Part shown: piece after piece, positions 22,318 through 35,800 of the stretch
Layout of the letters: each line of letters begins with the position of its first letter
Numbering within the stretch: position 1 is the stretch's first letter
Source of the DNA: Pieris napi
Lineage: Eukaryota; Arthropoda; Insecta; Lepidoptera; Pieridae
Length of the DNA stretch: 64,000 nt
Direction: 5' to 3'
Assembly: GCF_905475465.1 (NCBI RefSeq)
Contig: NC_062242.1
Coordinates: forward strand, 11,311,501 to 11,375,500
Position numbers and translations under genes: made by a program
Notes under the pieces: generated by a model
Told to the model about the DNA's origin: nothing
Databases searched by the model: none
Seen by the model: only the letters and a program-made list of their open reading frames with translations

Positions 22318-23535
22318 TAGCGTTGCTTTTATTAAATTTAAGTATAAGATTTTGATTTAAGAGAGAAGCAGTCTCGATGGAGATTTTGCTCTGAACGCCT
22401 AACAGCTCTCAACACATCTGCTCATAGTCTAGCTGACTGATTGCAAGATAAAGACTTATATAAAAATATAAAAATAAAAGTATAAGATTTAGTAATGTTA
22501 TTATTGCGTATTAATAATACGTGATACTTTTCTTTTATAATACGCGTTATCGCGCGAATTAATTTTATTCTGCAATTATTATTGGGAATTAATAAATTCA
22601 AAAACGATAGATCGTTCTTTGTTTTAATTTAAAACAAATGAATCATGATGCGTAAGAAATATATAATTTAACGGTTTACTGACTGTTTGATATGCGTCAG
22701 ACAAAGGTCTTGGAAATGAACTTATAGCTCCTAAAATAATCAGAGACCTCAATATAAGGATAAAAATATACGATTTACGTTAGTCTAACCAATCTTAGAC
22801 TAACATTTAAGAATGACTTTCGTGAGCCAATGCAAATATGTTTTACGGGCGTCACTTAGTGTTAATCTCGACTTTCTCAAATCTCTGAATTTGAGGGTTT
22901 AAACCCCTTAAATGTGACATAACAATAGTAACGTGACGTAGTTACTTTTTTTTATTGATTAAAGCTGTTGGCCAGCTTTTATCAATAAAAAAATATAAAT
23001 AACTGCACGCTATCAGCGTTGGGTAAAAGAACCACAATATACAATTTTTAACGTGACAAGCACTTTTAGGCAAATGTGACATACACGAAGAGATAATACA
23101 AGTATTAAACAAAACAATTAAAATTACCAAAAACTAAACTAAAATCGATTTATTTTTTTATTCCAGACTCTTATGTCATTTAACTGGTATAATCATGAAG
23201 TAAGGTTATGTTATTAATAACAAAGTCCGTTTTACCATCTAAAACTATGAATAAAAACACATAATAGTATTTTAACGAATATAGACAAAATGAAACATTT
23301 TTTTCGTTTCCTGTAATGTTTGGTTCTCTGGACATACGAGGATATCATTCTAAAAAGGCGATATACATATTTTGAAATTGACAAACTAACAAATTTAATT
23401 TTGACCAAAATATTTTAAAAATCACACAAAAAAGAAACAATGCCATTCACCTCATACGTCACACGTAAAGGCTAAAGCCCTGACTCGCCGAAATCTCATT
23501 TCAGATTCTGTTTACGATAGTTCGGACGTCTGAAA
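22318..23535. other. Upstream region of calpain start 1a
   Basis: No gene recognised. A candidate 3' splice site or initiator, CTCATTTCAG, ends about 36 bases before the ATG at 23536, so a 5' UTR exon could exist further upstream. I cannot place a promoter. Confidence 0.4.
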
Positions 23536-23817
23536 ATGTCATTCAACTATTATCCGAAGAATTTTCGCGCCAACGGCTGGGGTTGGCATCGTACTGCAAA
23601 CACTGCGAAAGCGGTTCGCGGGTTTTTAGATAGGGAAAGGGATGGTGAACACAGTGACATCGTTGGAAATGGACTGTATCCGAAACTGCCATCGGAAGAT
23701 GACTCCACGTTCAGTGGGGTCAAATTGTATCCCGCCTTGCCAGTGGAAGAGTATGAGAGTGGCGCTGTGGAGGAGGTAGTCGAGGAGGCGTGCGCGGCTG
23801 TCAATGTAGATTTGGCG
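23536..23817 (+). CDS. CalpA: Calpain first coding exon 1a (CalpB-like N-terminus)
   Basis: Encodes 94 residues starting MSFNYYPKNFRANG, with two LYP-x-LP motifs (GLYPKLP and KLYPALP) and a Glu/Ala-rich end. The YPKN start and GLYP-x-LP motif recall the N-terminus of Drosophila calpain-B (from memory). The Kozak context is TGAAAATGT. It ends with codon GCG before the strong donor GTAAGT at 23818, phase 0, matching exon 2. Confidence 0.8.
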
Positions 23818-26800
23818 GTAAGTTTTTTTTTATGTAAACAAAGGAAGTTCGGCTTCTGTAGTGTTTCTTTGTTTAATTGTTTGTGTCACCCAACCAATGT
23901 ATAAAGTTACGTATATTAGTGGATTTTTATATAAGCTGACTCAACTCCCAAATGGGCTATTGGGCATAGCAACCTTGAGTAATCACCAACCTAGACTTGT
24001 TCCGCCAGGATCAAACGCACGCTAATCAGTGAACGGTTAAAAAAACCCAATTGGCTTACTGAAGACCACCTCCAATGTATGATTTTCAATGAAATATCAC
24101 GATTTAATTGATATTGTTATTACTAATTTATAGAGATTAAATAATAATTACATATATTATGAGTAATCAAGGATTCAACACCCAATGAGTCATTCTAAAT
24201 TACAGATAAGTCACCTTACTATTTCCGACTTCCTCAAAAGTAAATAAGACAACAAGTTTATAGAACTTAGATTAGATAATTATAATGATCATGTACAATG
24301 ATTAGAAATACCTACTGACAGTTTAATATACAACAATATTCAATAAATAAATAATGTATTTTTCGAATTCCTTACAAACGAAATTATATGTTAATTAGTT
24401 TACAGACTTTTTCATACAATCGATACTAAGTAAACACTATTCTACTTTACCAATGAAACAAGTTCTATTAAACAGCTGGCCGGATTGTGAACCGACTGAA
24501 TGACCGCGACCTTGACTCATAATAAATAAAAGAAAATCGTAACTTCAATTTTTTTAGGGTACTAGGTACAGATAATTTTGTTTTTAAACTTCGTAATTTA
24601 AATTGGTAATTTGCTTCTTATATAATATGTGTTTAAATGTTCTTTGTGCGTAGTTTGTTAACCATTTACGACCTCTAACGAAATGCATCCTGTCGATTTA
24701 AACGAGAACGGTTTTGACTCAGCAACTGTACTGTACTTCGTTGTCTATGTATCTATTTATTTGTTAAAGTTCACCACATTATACATAATGCTATATCGAT
24801 AGTCATATACTATCATAAAAATCAGATAAATCTTAAGTTTTTTAACGTTTACAATGCCATTACAACCATAAAGATGCCAAGACTCCAAGAAATACAGTTG
24901 AATGCTAATATTATACTCTTAATAAAGCAGATGAAAAGTGACTTACTTGGAATTCCCCGAAATAAAAGCAATAAAATCCAAAATTGATGTTCGGGTTCGG
25001 GGCTTCTAATCTATTTTTTTTTGTACACGTGAAATGAATGTATTCATACACTCGAAAATACATTTAGAAATCGCGCCTCTGTACGTGGAAATTTTAGCAA
25101 TTAAATCATATATGTATCTGGAGTTCCTCGAGAAAACTCGTTAACTTGAACTTTTTTGCATTTCCCTTGACATTCGAGTTATAGAGATTCCACTGTATAA
25201 TGTATTCCATCTTTGGCTATATCTTTATTTTGGTTTTTGTTATATATAATTTAAGTTAGTTGAGCATTACGATATAAATAAATCCTACTGTAGCGACCTA
25301 CAATCTGCGCTTACAAATTACTGTGATCAAAAGCGCTAACGTTGGAAGTTATTCTGGCCGCTAAGGACATGACTTCCCGACCTTACCCACTGGCCCAGTC
25401 AATCAGTGGTTTGACTGGCAGAGAATCCAGCCTTTAGATACGCATTTTAAGAATTGGTACGCTCTTTTCTTTCCTTCAAAAAAAGAGCGTACCAATTCTT
25501 AAAAGCCCGGCAATGCACTCGCGAGCCCTCTGGCATTGAGAGTGTCCATGGGCGGCGGTATCACTTAACATCAGATGAGCCTCCTGTCCGTTTGGCCCCT
25601 GTTCTATAAAAAAAAGATACTTCCTCCACACTACAATATCCCTGAGTAGCATAAGCTATATTTACAAAATATTTATTTAAGCCAGTAATAAATAAATGTC
25701 TGTACATTTATCCAATCTAATAATTATTTAATTATTAATTCCCCGTAAACATCTCTTATACAATCGTCTATTATTTATTTTGATTGCAAAGATAAATCTT
25801 ATACTCAATTCATAATTATAAGCTGAACAAATGGTGGCCAGTGATCTAACAGTTAACCATCTGGTCTTACGAGTGCTATAAATATATCTATTTCCAACTC
25901 TGACGTGCATTTGTGTATATTGGAGTGTGTTAAGATCGTAAATGTACTGAAAAGTGGTATAAATAATTTACTAACAAAAATTCTTTAAAGATTTTTTTGT
26001 CTTTATTCCGTAATCCTACAGCTAACACAAATTATATATAACAAAAACAACATAAATATATAGCCAAAGATGGAGTATATAATATATACAAAAGGTTAAA
26101 GTATTTACAAAAGGAAAAAATTAATACATTTTATTCAATACTTTTAATACTGTTGATGGCTGTTCATTCATATCCAGCTTCTTTGTCGAAATGTATACGA
26201 TCTTTGTGTTAGATACAGAGTATATATAATATACAATACAATACAATAGTATATATACATATACAATAGTCCTAGACTATATATGGAACTAAGTGAACTG
26301 TCTTTTGTTTAACCTTTTTGAACTATACCTTATTCCGATCCAATTCGACTTATGGTCCTTCAAGAAAAAACCGTACCAATTCTTAAAAGGCCGGCAACGC
26401 AATCGTCCTCTGGCTTTGAGATTGTCCATGGGTGGCACTTAACATCAGGTGAGCCTCCTGTCCGCTTGGTACATAAAAAACCGGAGTTATACTTACCGAC
26501 TCGACTCTGAATAATGAAGTCAGATTTTAGCCTAAGATTTTTATTCGTTAACCTAATTGAATTAAAATATTATATTTTCTGAGCTGCATTATTACAAGAT
26601 TTAAAAACTCCCATAGTTCTTTTACTAAGTACTTGTTTGCGTCCAAGTAACATGTATGACGAATCCCAATCTAGACTTTATAGTAGTATTCAGATAAGAG
26701 AGTCAAGGATAGATAACATCGGCATGATGCATTCATTAATCCTGAACTGTCCAAATTTTTAATAATTTCTTACTCACTGCATATCTCATCTCTGTCTTTT

Positions 26801-29800
26801 GTGCACTCTAACTAGGTACCTATAGGAGTCTGAGGAACCTGACAGAAAGTTCTGACAATTAAAACGTTGGTACAAATAACATTAGGAGCAGTGTTGGTCT
26901 AGTGGCTTCAGCGTGCGACTCTCATTACTGAGGTCGTTGATTCGATCCCCGGCTGTGCACCAATGGACTTTATATGTGCGCATTTAACATTTGCTCAAAC
27001 GGTGAAGGAAAACATCGTGAGGAAACCGACATGTCTTAGACCAAAGTCGACGACGTGTGTCAGGCACTGGAGGCTGATCACAGATAGATTTAAAAATGAT
27101 CATGAAACAGATTCAGAAATCTGAGTCCAAGACCTAAAGAGGTTGTAGCGCCACTGATTTTTTTTTTTACAAATAATGTTATTGATAGTTCTAAATAATT
27201 ATTCACTGTCCAATATTATTCAAATTTCATGTTTTAGCATTGTCCATTGTCTTACAAACTAAAGATATATTTAAGAGAAAACACGCCAGTGCCTTCTCTA
27301 TGTTTGACAGGCCGAAACTAATAATATGATAATTATTTCAGGAATTAAAATATTAGAAAACCTTGAGAATAACTAAGAATATAAAAACATAGAACTGAAC
27401 TTCAGTTCAAAACTAAAAATAGATATGAGTTTTCCAAAGAATATAACTAAAATTAGCTGCCGCTCCCTATGAACATGACGTAGTGTTCCCTTTATAACCA
27501 TAATGATATTTGAAACCTCATCTAATATTTAAAATGAGAACAATCTGTGGATAAAAAAAATAAACAAAAATGACAGGTATGGTATGGTATCTAGCCAGGC
27601 CATAAACCTACAAAAAAAAATATTGGTTGTTTGTAAAGTAGGTTTACGATCGAGATGTTTACGTGATAACGTCTTATTGGTGATATAAGTTTTTGGGAAG
27701 TAAGGAATTAATGAAGATAACAATTTTTTTCAATTTTAAATTACATCTATCGTTTTATTCACACTTTTGATGATAAATTTCGGGTGTAAAATGACAAGTT
27801 TACTTATTCGACTATGATATACATTTTTCTTCATACATTCACGGAATGACTGGCAGCGCCCGAGATGAGACGGGAGATCGGTCCGTCTCTCTCTCGTTAT
27901 ACCTGCGATCGCGCTCGTGAGGTTTTGGTGTGACACAAGTTTCTGAACATGTCACCCGACTAAAACGATTTTAAAGACGTTATCACGTCAAAAAAATAAA
28001 CAAAAATGACAGGTATGGTATGGTATCTAGCCAGGCCAAAAACCAAAAAAAAATGACAGTTTACAAGATCAATAATACTTTGAATGTTTTATTATAGTTT
28101 GATTAGTTTTTCTCTCATTTCTCAGGAGAGATTTGGAAGGTGACAAAATAGATTGAACGATTGACTCTGTTATCGGGAATTGGCACTCTAACAAAGGCGG
28201 TTAATAATCATGACGGCATTAAACGACGAAAACCAATTTTAAAGCTCCTTTAATAGTCGCAATGAATTACAAAATCGCAATATTGCAATTGGAATCGCTA
28301 TAAAATAACATTCATATTTGTGTGGTTTAATGTTTGATAAATAGAAGAGGAAATGCCTACGCTTATCACCTCGGGGATACAGTTATAATTAAAATAATTA
28401 AAACAGCTTATTAGACCATTTACTCGTGGGTAAAACCAGCAAAACTGCATTTGTTTCCGCCATTTTGTAATAGTGCCAAATTTTACAATATTTGTCATCT
28501 TCATTCAGAAAGAATGCATTAACAAAAATAATTTATATATATATACAGTGTTAACTCTTTATAACGTTATTCGTTATAAAGAAAAAGTCTATGTAACGTA
28601 AAAAATTAGTTAAATTTATTTGGTTTAACCCAATACCATACATTAATTCTGCTCTCCCTATAACGAACTCTCTATATAACGAATAAAATGGCTCGGTCCC
28701 TTGCAATTCGTTATAAAGCGTTGACACTGTATATATATCTATTAAGCGGGCCATAGACGGACCGCATGTTGCAGTCAAGACCGACTGCAATATGCCATAT
28801 GTCTATGGCCCGCTTTAGACTAAAATATTGAAATTAATAATAATATAACAACTGTAAATATATATTTAATTAATACATGTCCTAATAGTTAATTAGGGTG
28901 ACATTTAAAACAACTCCATCCATGCCCGTAGGCAACAGTATGTCGTAAAAAAATTATTACAAGGAAAACCATCGGTTAGGTTTTTTTATTATGGTTCATG
29001 ACATACATTTAAAGTTCACCATAACGTGCCCAATTGATTATCAGATACCGCTACACATAATAATAACCATATGAAATATATCAATCAAAATCACATCAAT
29101 ACAAGTACATTTAGTACCTACTTAGTTCAAAACATTAAATGAGAACTATTTACGTTTTCGCGCTCTGACATAAAAGGCTTTCTATTCTAAATTCTAACAT
29201 AGCCATACCTACTGACAGTATTATTCTAAAAGTATATAGTTAATATATGTAAGCCATTACGTAACGTAAGTATTCTACTATTATTTAACGGACGGCTAAT
29301 TAATCAAAATTAGTATCTTGGGAATTTAATTATAATGAAGCTGCAGTAGACAAATACATGAAATAAAACTTAACAATTCACGTACACAGAAATAATATTT
29401 TCATAAAAACAACTAATTAAATACTTAAAAATACAAGGTGAATCACTTATTTCGTATAAAATCTCTGAGCTCCATACCTTATATGGTTTGGTTAATTCTC
29501 ACATTGAAACTGTACCCATTTTAAAACCGATTACAAAAACGCGATGCAGGATTTCTTGTGTTTCACGCATTATCGGTATGATTGGTGATTGAAGTGTCAA
29601 ATTTCAAACGATTTGGCTAAGCTGGGAAATAGTCGTATAGCTTCTGTATTTGGGTGTAATCTGTATCGTTCAAACTTTTTTATACTTTGTTTGTTATAGT
29701 TATAGACACACTCTATAGTCTATACATTATAGTATACTATATAGTCTATACACTAGACACTGAGCGGTTTTAAGGCAGTTTTTGCCGCGCACCGACAATA

Positions 29801-32800
29801 TATGGATCCAACTGAAGTATGTATTTCCGAACCAAGACGACAAATCGACTAAAGTACTAATAAGGCCTTTACGAGTTAAGGAGCTTGAACTTTGAAACTT
29901 GAAGGACTCTAGAATAGTGAATACGTATTTCTTAAAAGGCCGACAACACATTTGCGAGCCTCCTCACAGTGTAAGTGTCCATGGGCACTTGACTTAACAT
30001 CTGGTTTGCGCATTTTCCCCTTGTTCTATAAAATACTTATGTTTTGTATACACACTATCATTTATGTGCATAGCTATGAGCCTATGCTTACCTAATGTTA
30101 TATATTTTTCCTCAAACCATATATATTAGCATAAATTAATCAGCGAATGCAAGAATTTCAATTCTTATCACATGTCCTGCTACCTTTGTTTGCATTACCA
30201 TAAGAAGGCATTTTAACATTACGTCAATGCATAATCTGCATTTAATTTTCAATATTCCAATAAACGTCATATTTTTATACTATGTCTTAATATAGTATTA
30301 TTGGTAAATTAGTTAGTATATTTATATTAGTTGGCCTAGTAGCTTCAGCGTGCGACTCTCATACCTGAGGTCGTAGGTTCGATTCCCCGGGCTGTGCACC
30401 AATGGACTTTCTATGTGCGCATTTAATATTTGCTCGAACGGTGAAGGAAACATTGTGAGGAAACATTTCTTAGACCCAAAAAGTCAACGGCGTATGTCAG
30501 GCACTGGAGGCTGATCACCTACTTGCCTATTAGATTTAAAAATGATTATGAAACAGATTCATAAATCTGAGGCCAAGACCTAAATAGGTTCTATTACGAA
30601 ATGATATTTTTTACATGAAAAACTTAATTATAATAGGAACGAAATGCACGCCACCATCAGACAGCCGTCCTAATTTTAGTCTTCTGGGCTCATTCTGATA
30701 TTATCTCCACTCTGACCTCCACAGCAAGGAGCTATTAAATAATTGTTGCAATGATAAAATTAAAACCCGTTCTTGCGAAATAAAGCAGCATTGCCGACCA
30801 GTGTAGATCTTCATCTATACTTTAATCCACTAGTGGCTAAAGCAAGCGACTCTCAATTCTTAGGTCGTACGTTCGAATCACGGCTGTGCACTAATTTTTA
30901 TTTCTATGTGCTCCAATAACACTACCTTGCACGGCGAAGGCAAACATCGTGAGAAAACTGGAATGTCTTAAAACCCCAAACATTTGCGACATTAGTCAGG
31001 CACAGAAGGCTGATCAGCTATTTGACTATAAAAATAAAAATGATCGAAGAAACCTATACCATCTGTGATCTAGACCCAGAGTTGTAGCGCCACTGGATTA
31101 TTATTTTATTGCGAAAATAACAATAAAAATTTAAAAATGTAAAATACTCAATAATTAAATAGTACAACGATAAGGATCATAATTTTTTTTTTAAATCATG
31201 AATAACGTAATAATCCTTACGTCATTTCATCCGGCTAACTGTAGTATAAAGCTACTAAGAGCAAAAGTCGATGTTTATAATACGAACATATTCTTTCGCT
31301 GGTTCGTTTAAAATCATCCGGTTTCTTCGTTGTATAATGTCAATATTGGAATCGTGAATTGTAGAATGAGCAGTGAAGTGTCAGATGTCAATATTCGTTC
31401 AAATTATCTTGGTGCGGTTGTGTTGAAAATATTTTATCTAAATTATTGTATTAAATTAGTAAAAATGGTGTTAAATTAAGGTAAATTCACCTTAGATTTG
31501 TTGCTATGTTATATGGAAAAGTTATAAAAATAGCCTCTCAATAGTATGTGGAAATAATGAATTAAAGTAGTAGATGCAGCTTTTGTATTTTTCGATGGGA
31601 TGACCTCACCAGTTAGATTTGTGACGATAATGAATTTATAGAGCTTGGAAGAAATTTTATGGTTGTGGTAGTGTAGTCCGCCGTTAGTTTTAGGTTGGAC
31701 TCGCCATTGACCTGAATTTAAGTAAGCAATTCATTAAAGGCTAGACACTTTTAGAATGTAATTGTACACCCACATATGTAGTGTATGTAACACGAGCTTT
31801 TAACTCATAAATAAAATAATTGATATTAGCACTTTGCTAGTTTAAAGCATATCTTTTAAGTAAAATTTTATAGATCATATTCTGTAGCAGTATTATTATT
31901 AATAATTAAATAATTTTGAGTTCTAGAAGTTTAATCTAAATTTTGGGATCTTACTTTGAGTCATTCTATTTGGCAATTTTATACATCAAGAATAACTTTT
32001 TCATGTACATAGTTTCTGAGATAAAAACATTGTAAAGCCAATTAGCATGTTTCTAGTATGATGTCATAACATACTAGGAATATGACTGCTGACCAGGCTT
32101 ATTACATTTTTTGTAATTAAATATGCAGCATACACTTGTAGTAAAATATCTTATTTTACTAATACAATGTTTTGTTTTAGACAATATACCTACCTTAATT
32201 TTGGATGCTATGCATATTTAATGTTTATAACACTTCTAAGTTAAAGAATCTCTTTTACTCATCTTTATTCTTATTAGAATCATTTAGATATATAAAATCT
32301 AAATAGTAAATAGTAATTTTCAAAAGTATCATACCATACAACAAACAGAAAAATATTTTTCAACAGTCACTGTCAAGATGTCATAGAAGTGTGAGAGTGA
32401 ATGGTCAATATGGCGCAAAATGGTGGTGATTTTGGTGCAATATTGCAAGGTGCAGGAAAACAAATTTTCAACCAAGGGGGACAGGCGTTACTCAATTATG
32501 GGGCACAAGCATTGGGAAACATCATCAATGAGGTCTTCCAAAAGAAAGAAGCAGAACAAAAGCGGTTTTTGCCAAGCATTAAAAATTATAAAGTGGTATG
32601 TTTTATGCTTAGTAATAATAAATAAAAATAAATCAATGGCGCTACAACCTCTTTTCGGTCTTGGCCTCAGATTTCTGAATCTGTTTCATGGTCATTTTTA
32701 AATCTAATAGGCAAGTAGGTGATCTGCCTCCAGTGCCTGACACACAACCTTCCTCACGATGTTTTCGTTCACCGTTCGAGCAAATGTTAAATGTGCACAT

Positions 32801-35800
32801 AGAAAGAAAGTCCATTGGTGCACAGATGGGGATCAAACCTACGACCTCAGGTATGAGAGTCGCACGCTGAAGCCACTAGGCCAACACTGCTTATTATCCT
32901 TAGTGATACCATGTCTTAAATACCTTATATGTGACTAGGAAAATCTGTAGTATGCCTTCTTTTACTATGAGTATTAATGTATACCATTGGTTTATTTAAA
33001 TATGTAGATGTAAGTACTAATTTGAATTTCTAGTCTGGAGTAAGAACTAATTTTACATAGTCAGAATTTGACAATTAGAAGAACCATATGTGGTTGTGAA
33101 ATATATTTATACAAGTAATCAGGATTCGGAAATTAAATATGATCTCAGCTTTAATGGAATTCAATCAGCAAATAAATCCTAATTATAAGAATTACCATTT
33201 ACCACCCACATAGTTCATTCACACCTTTATTTTAATGTTGGTCATCCTTACTTCCTTTATAACATTTAATTAAATCGAAATATATAAGGCTACTGAACAC
33301 CATCAGTGGGGCTCGGAGCATATGTTTCACAGACATTTCTGTGTATTCTATAGATTATTTACATCCGTACCAATGAAATAATGGAGGCTGTGAATACCAT
33401 TTATTCATTTAAAAAAAAATGTGTGTGCAGGGCACCAACATTCATTACCTATAGAGTAATTTATTTTCCTAAATATCATTATACATTTTATATTGTAATG
33501 CAACAAAGTGTAAATAAATAAATATCACAAACAAAATAGACATGTGATATTACCAACAGGGAATTTATGTGATTTAACTGTCCGTTAACCTTATCCCAGA
33601 TGTAGGAAAACGCGTTTGATTAAATTCTAATATAAACAAGAAACGCATAGTGTTTGATCTGGCGGTTTCCTCAGTCGAAGGTCGCGATGTGTCATAGTAA
33701 TTACTACGGTTTGCGAGCTATGTTTACCCCACCAGAGTCTATTACACTTCAGTGACTCAACTTTACAATTTAGTTTGAACACGTGATTTCTGACAAGCAC
33801 CTTGTATAATCACTATTGTTTAAAAACATACACATCTTTCACTGCAATACAGGAAAGGGTAAATTGTCAATTGATAAACTATGGGTTTTCAATTTTAATT
33901 AAACTTTTAATAGTTAACTCCTATAAAAATCTTAATTCACATATTATGTAGCGTTCAAGCTTTTGTATATGTTACTGTAAAGCTCTAATTCCTTGTTTTA
34001 TTAATTGATGAAGTCTGTAAGGTTTTTGTGTAAACTGGGAGATTAATAATTTATATCTAGAAATATAGAAGAAACCTTTACTTTAAAACAAAATTAGGGA
34101 ATATTTCCTATTCTATCGGTACAATTGAACCGCTAACAACGAACTTCCCACGATACGTAATGTCTGCATTGAACAAGACTCACATTGTCGAGTTAGACGC
34201 GTATAAATTAAATTGGAACTAGCTCGATTTGTTGCCCCATATATTTTGTTAATTATCATAATAGTATCTCAGAGACCTGTTATTTCTTGTCTAGTTCTAT
34301 AATAATTGTATTACACGCTCGTATAATTTAAATTACTATATTAAGCTAGAATATAAGGATTGAAAAAAAACGACGGGTTGCACTCCGGGAGTGCCGGCAG
34401 AAGTGAAAACTTGAATATTAACGTTGTGCATTTTTGATATTTTGGAATGGTTAGGGTATAACTTTGCACGAATTGCTTTAATTATAAGTATAAAAGTACT
34501 ATCATTTATGTGGTAAATACAATATTTATTTATTGCGCTATCGTACACAAACATGACAATTTATATCACATTAAATACGCCGCGCCAGCTATCACTCTCC
34601 AACCGTCTTACGAATTTTCGATCAGGTCACGTGTCCTGACGCGAGTTTAACATTTTGTACCCATTCCAAAAATTAAATGTACGACGCCGCTAAAGAAGTT
34701 TTCACTTCAACATGACAAAAATGATGAAATTAGAAAAATAATTGTCACTAAAAATGTTAAAGAAAGTATTCCCTCGTAAATACAGATAAAAGGATTCTAC
34801 CGTGAGTTGGAAGTGCAAAAATAAACTCTGACATTCTGCCAAAATGTAAGAGATGGTAACCAGTACACAATTAATAGTCTAAAAGTCTGGAACAAAATAG
34901 AGATACTACTCCTAAAATTATGTGCGATAGCTCATTGGATCCGGAATGACGTCTAGAAAAATGTGCTAAAAGCGTGTATTAGCACATAAAAAATTGCAAA
35001 AGTTATAGACCATTAAAGATGAAAAAATAATGGCATTTAGTTTTTTGCCAATATTTAATAAACTATTAATATTTAAGAAATTTCAAATAAAGATTCTGAA
35101 AGAAGAGGAAATTTCCAACAAGAAACTCCTGACTCCCGGAACTCTATCTCCATTATTTATAATGTTAATTTAACGCTAAAAATAGGTCTGCGGGTGACAT
35201 TTTTAGGATTCGCGCGTGGCGTCAAAAGCGACTACGGCACATTAATTAATTTATTTAAGGTATTGAATATTTTTTTTTAAATTTGAAAAAATTCTGGTGT
35301 GTTCTGAACACTATAATTAATTTATTCCCGTTGAAAATTTTACTTAAAGTTAATTTTTCAACAAGTTAAATAATTGTTAACTAACGAAATTTTCTCGAAC
35401 GACCGTCTTAATTGTAAGTGAAAAAAAATGTTTAAATAATGGTCGTAAAAATATTTCGCTTCGTAGAGCCTTTCTTACATACATACTTAACAAGATCGTG
35501 CCATAAAAGTTAAAAAAATATTTATACTTTGTTTATAACAATTTTTTTACTTAAACAAAAACTTAAAAATCCATGTAATGATGTTAAAAAAAAATTTTTT
35601 TTTCTCAATCATCATATAATCGTTTTTTTATTAATACAAGATATTTATTGATTTGCAAAAAAAAAAATTCCCGCCATTTGTTGATAAATTTTTTTTAAAC
35701 AAATTGATTAAATCAATATTTAAAAAAAAAATTTTAACACAACTTTATTACATTAAAAATTTTATGATTTAAAAAAAAAAATTTTCCTTAATAACAATTT

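Noticed and set aside
23550..23804. 84-codon frame antisense to calpain exon 1a
   Set aside because: Shadow of the coding strand, with no independent support.
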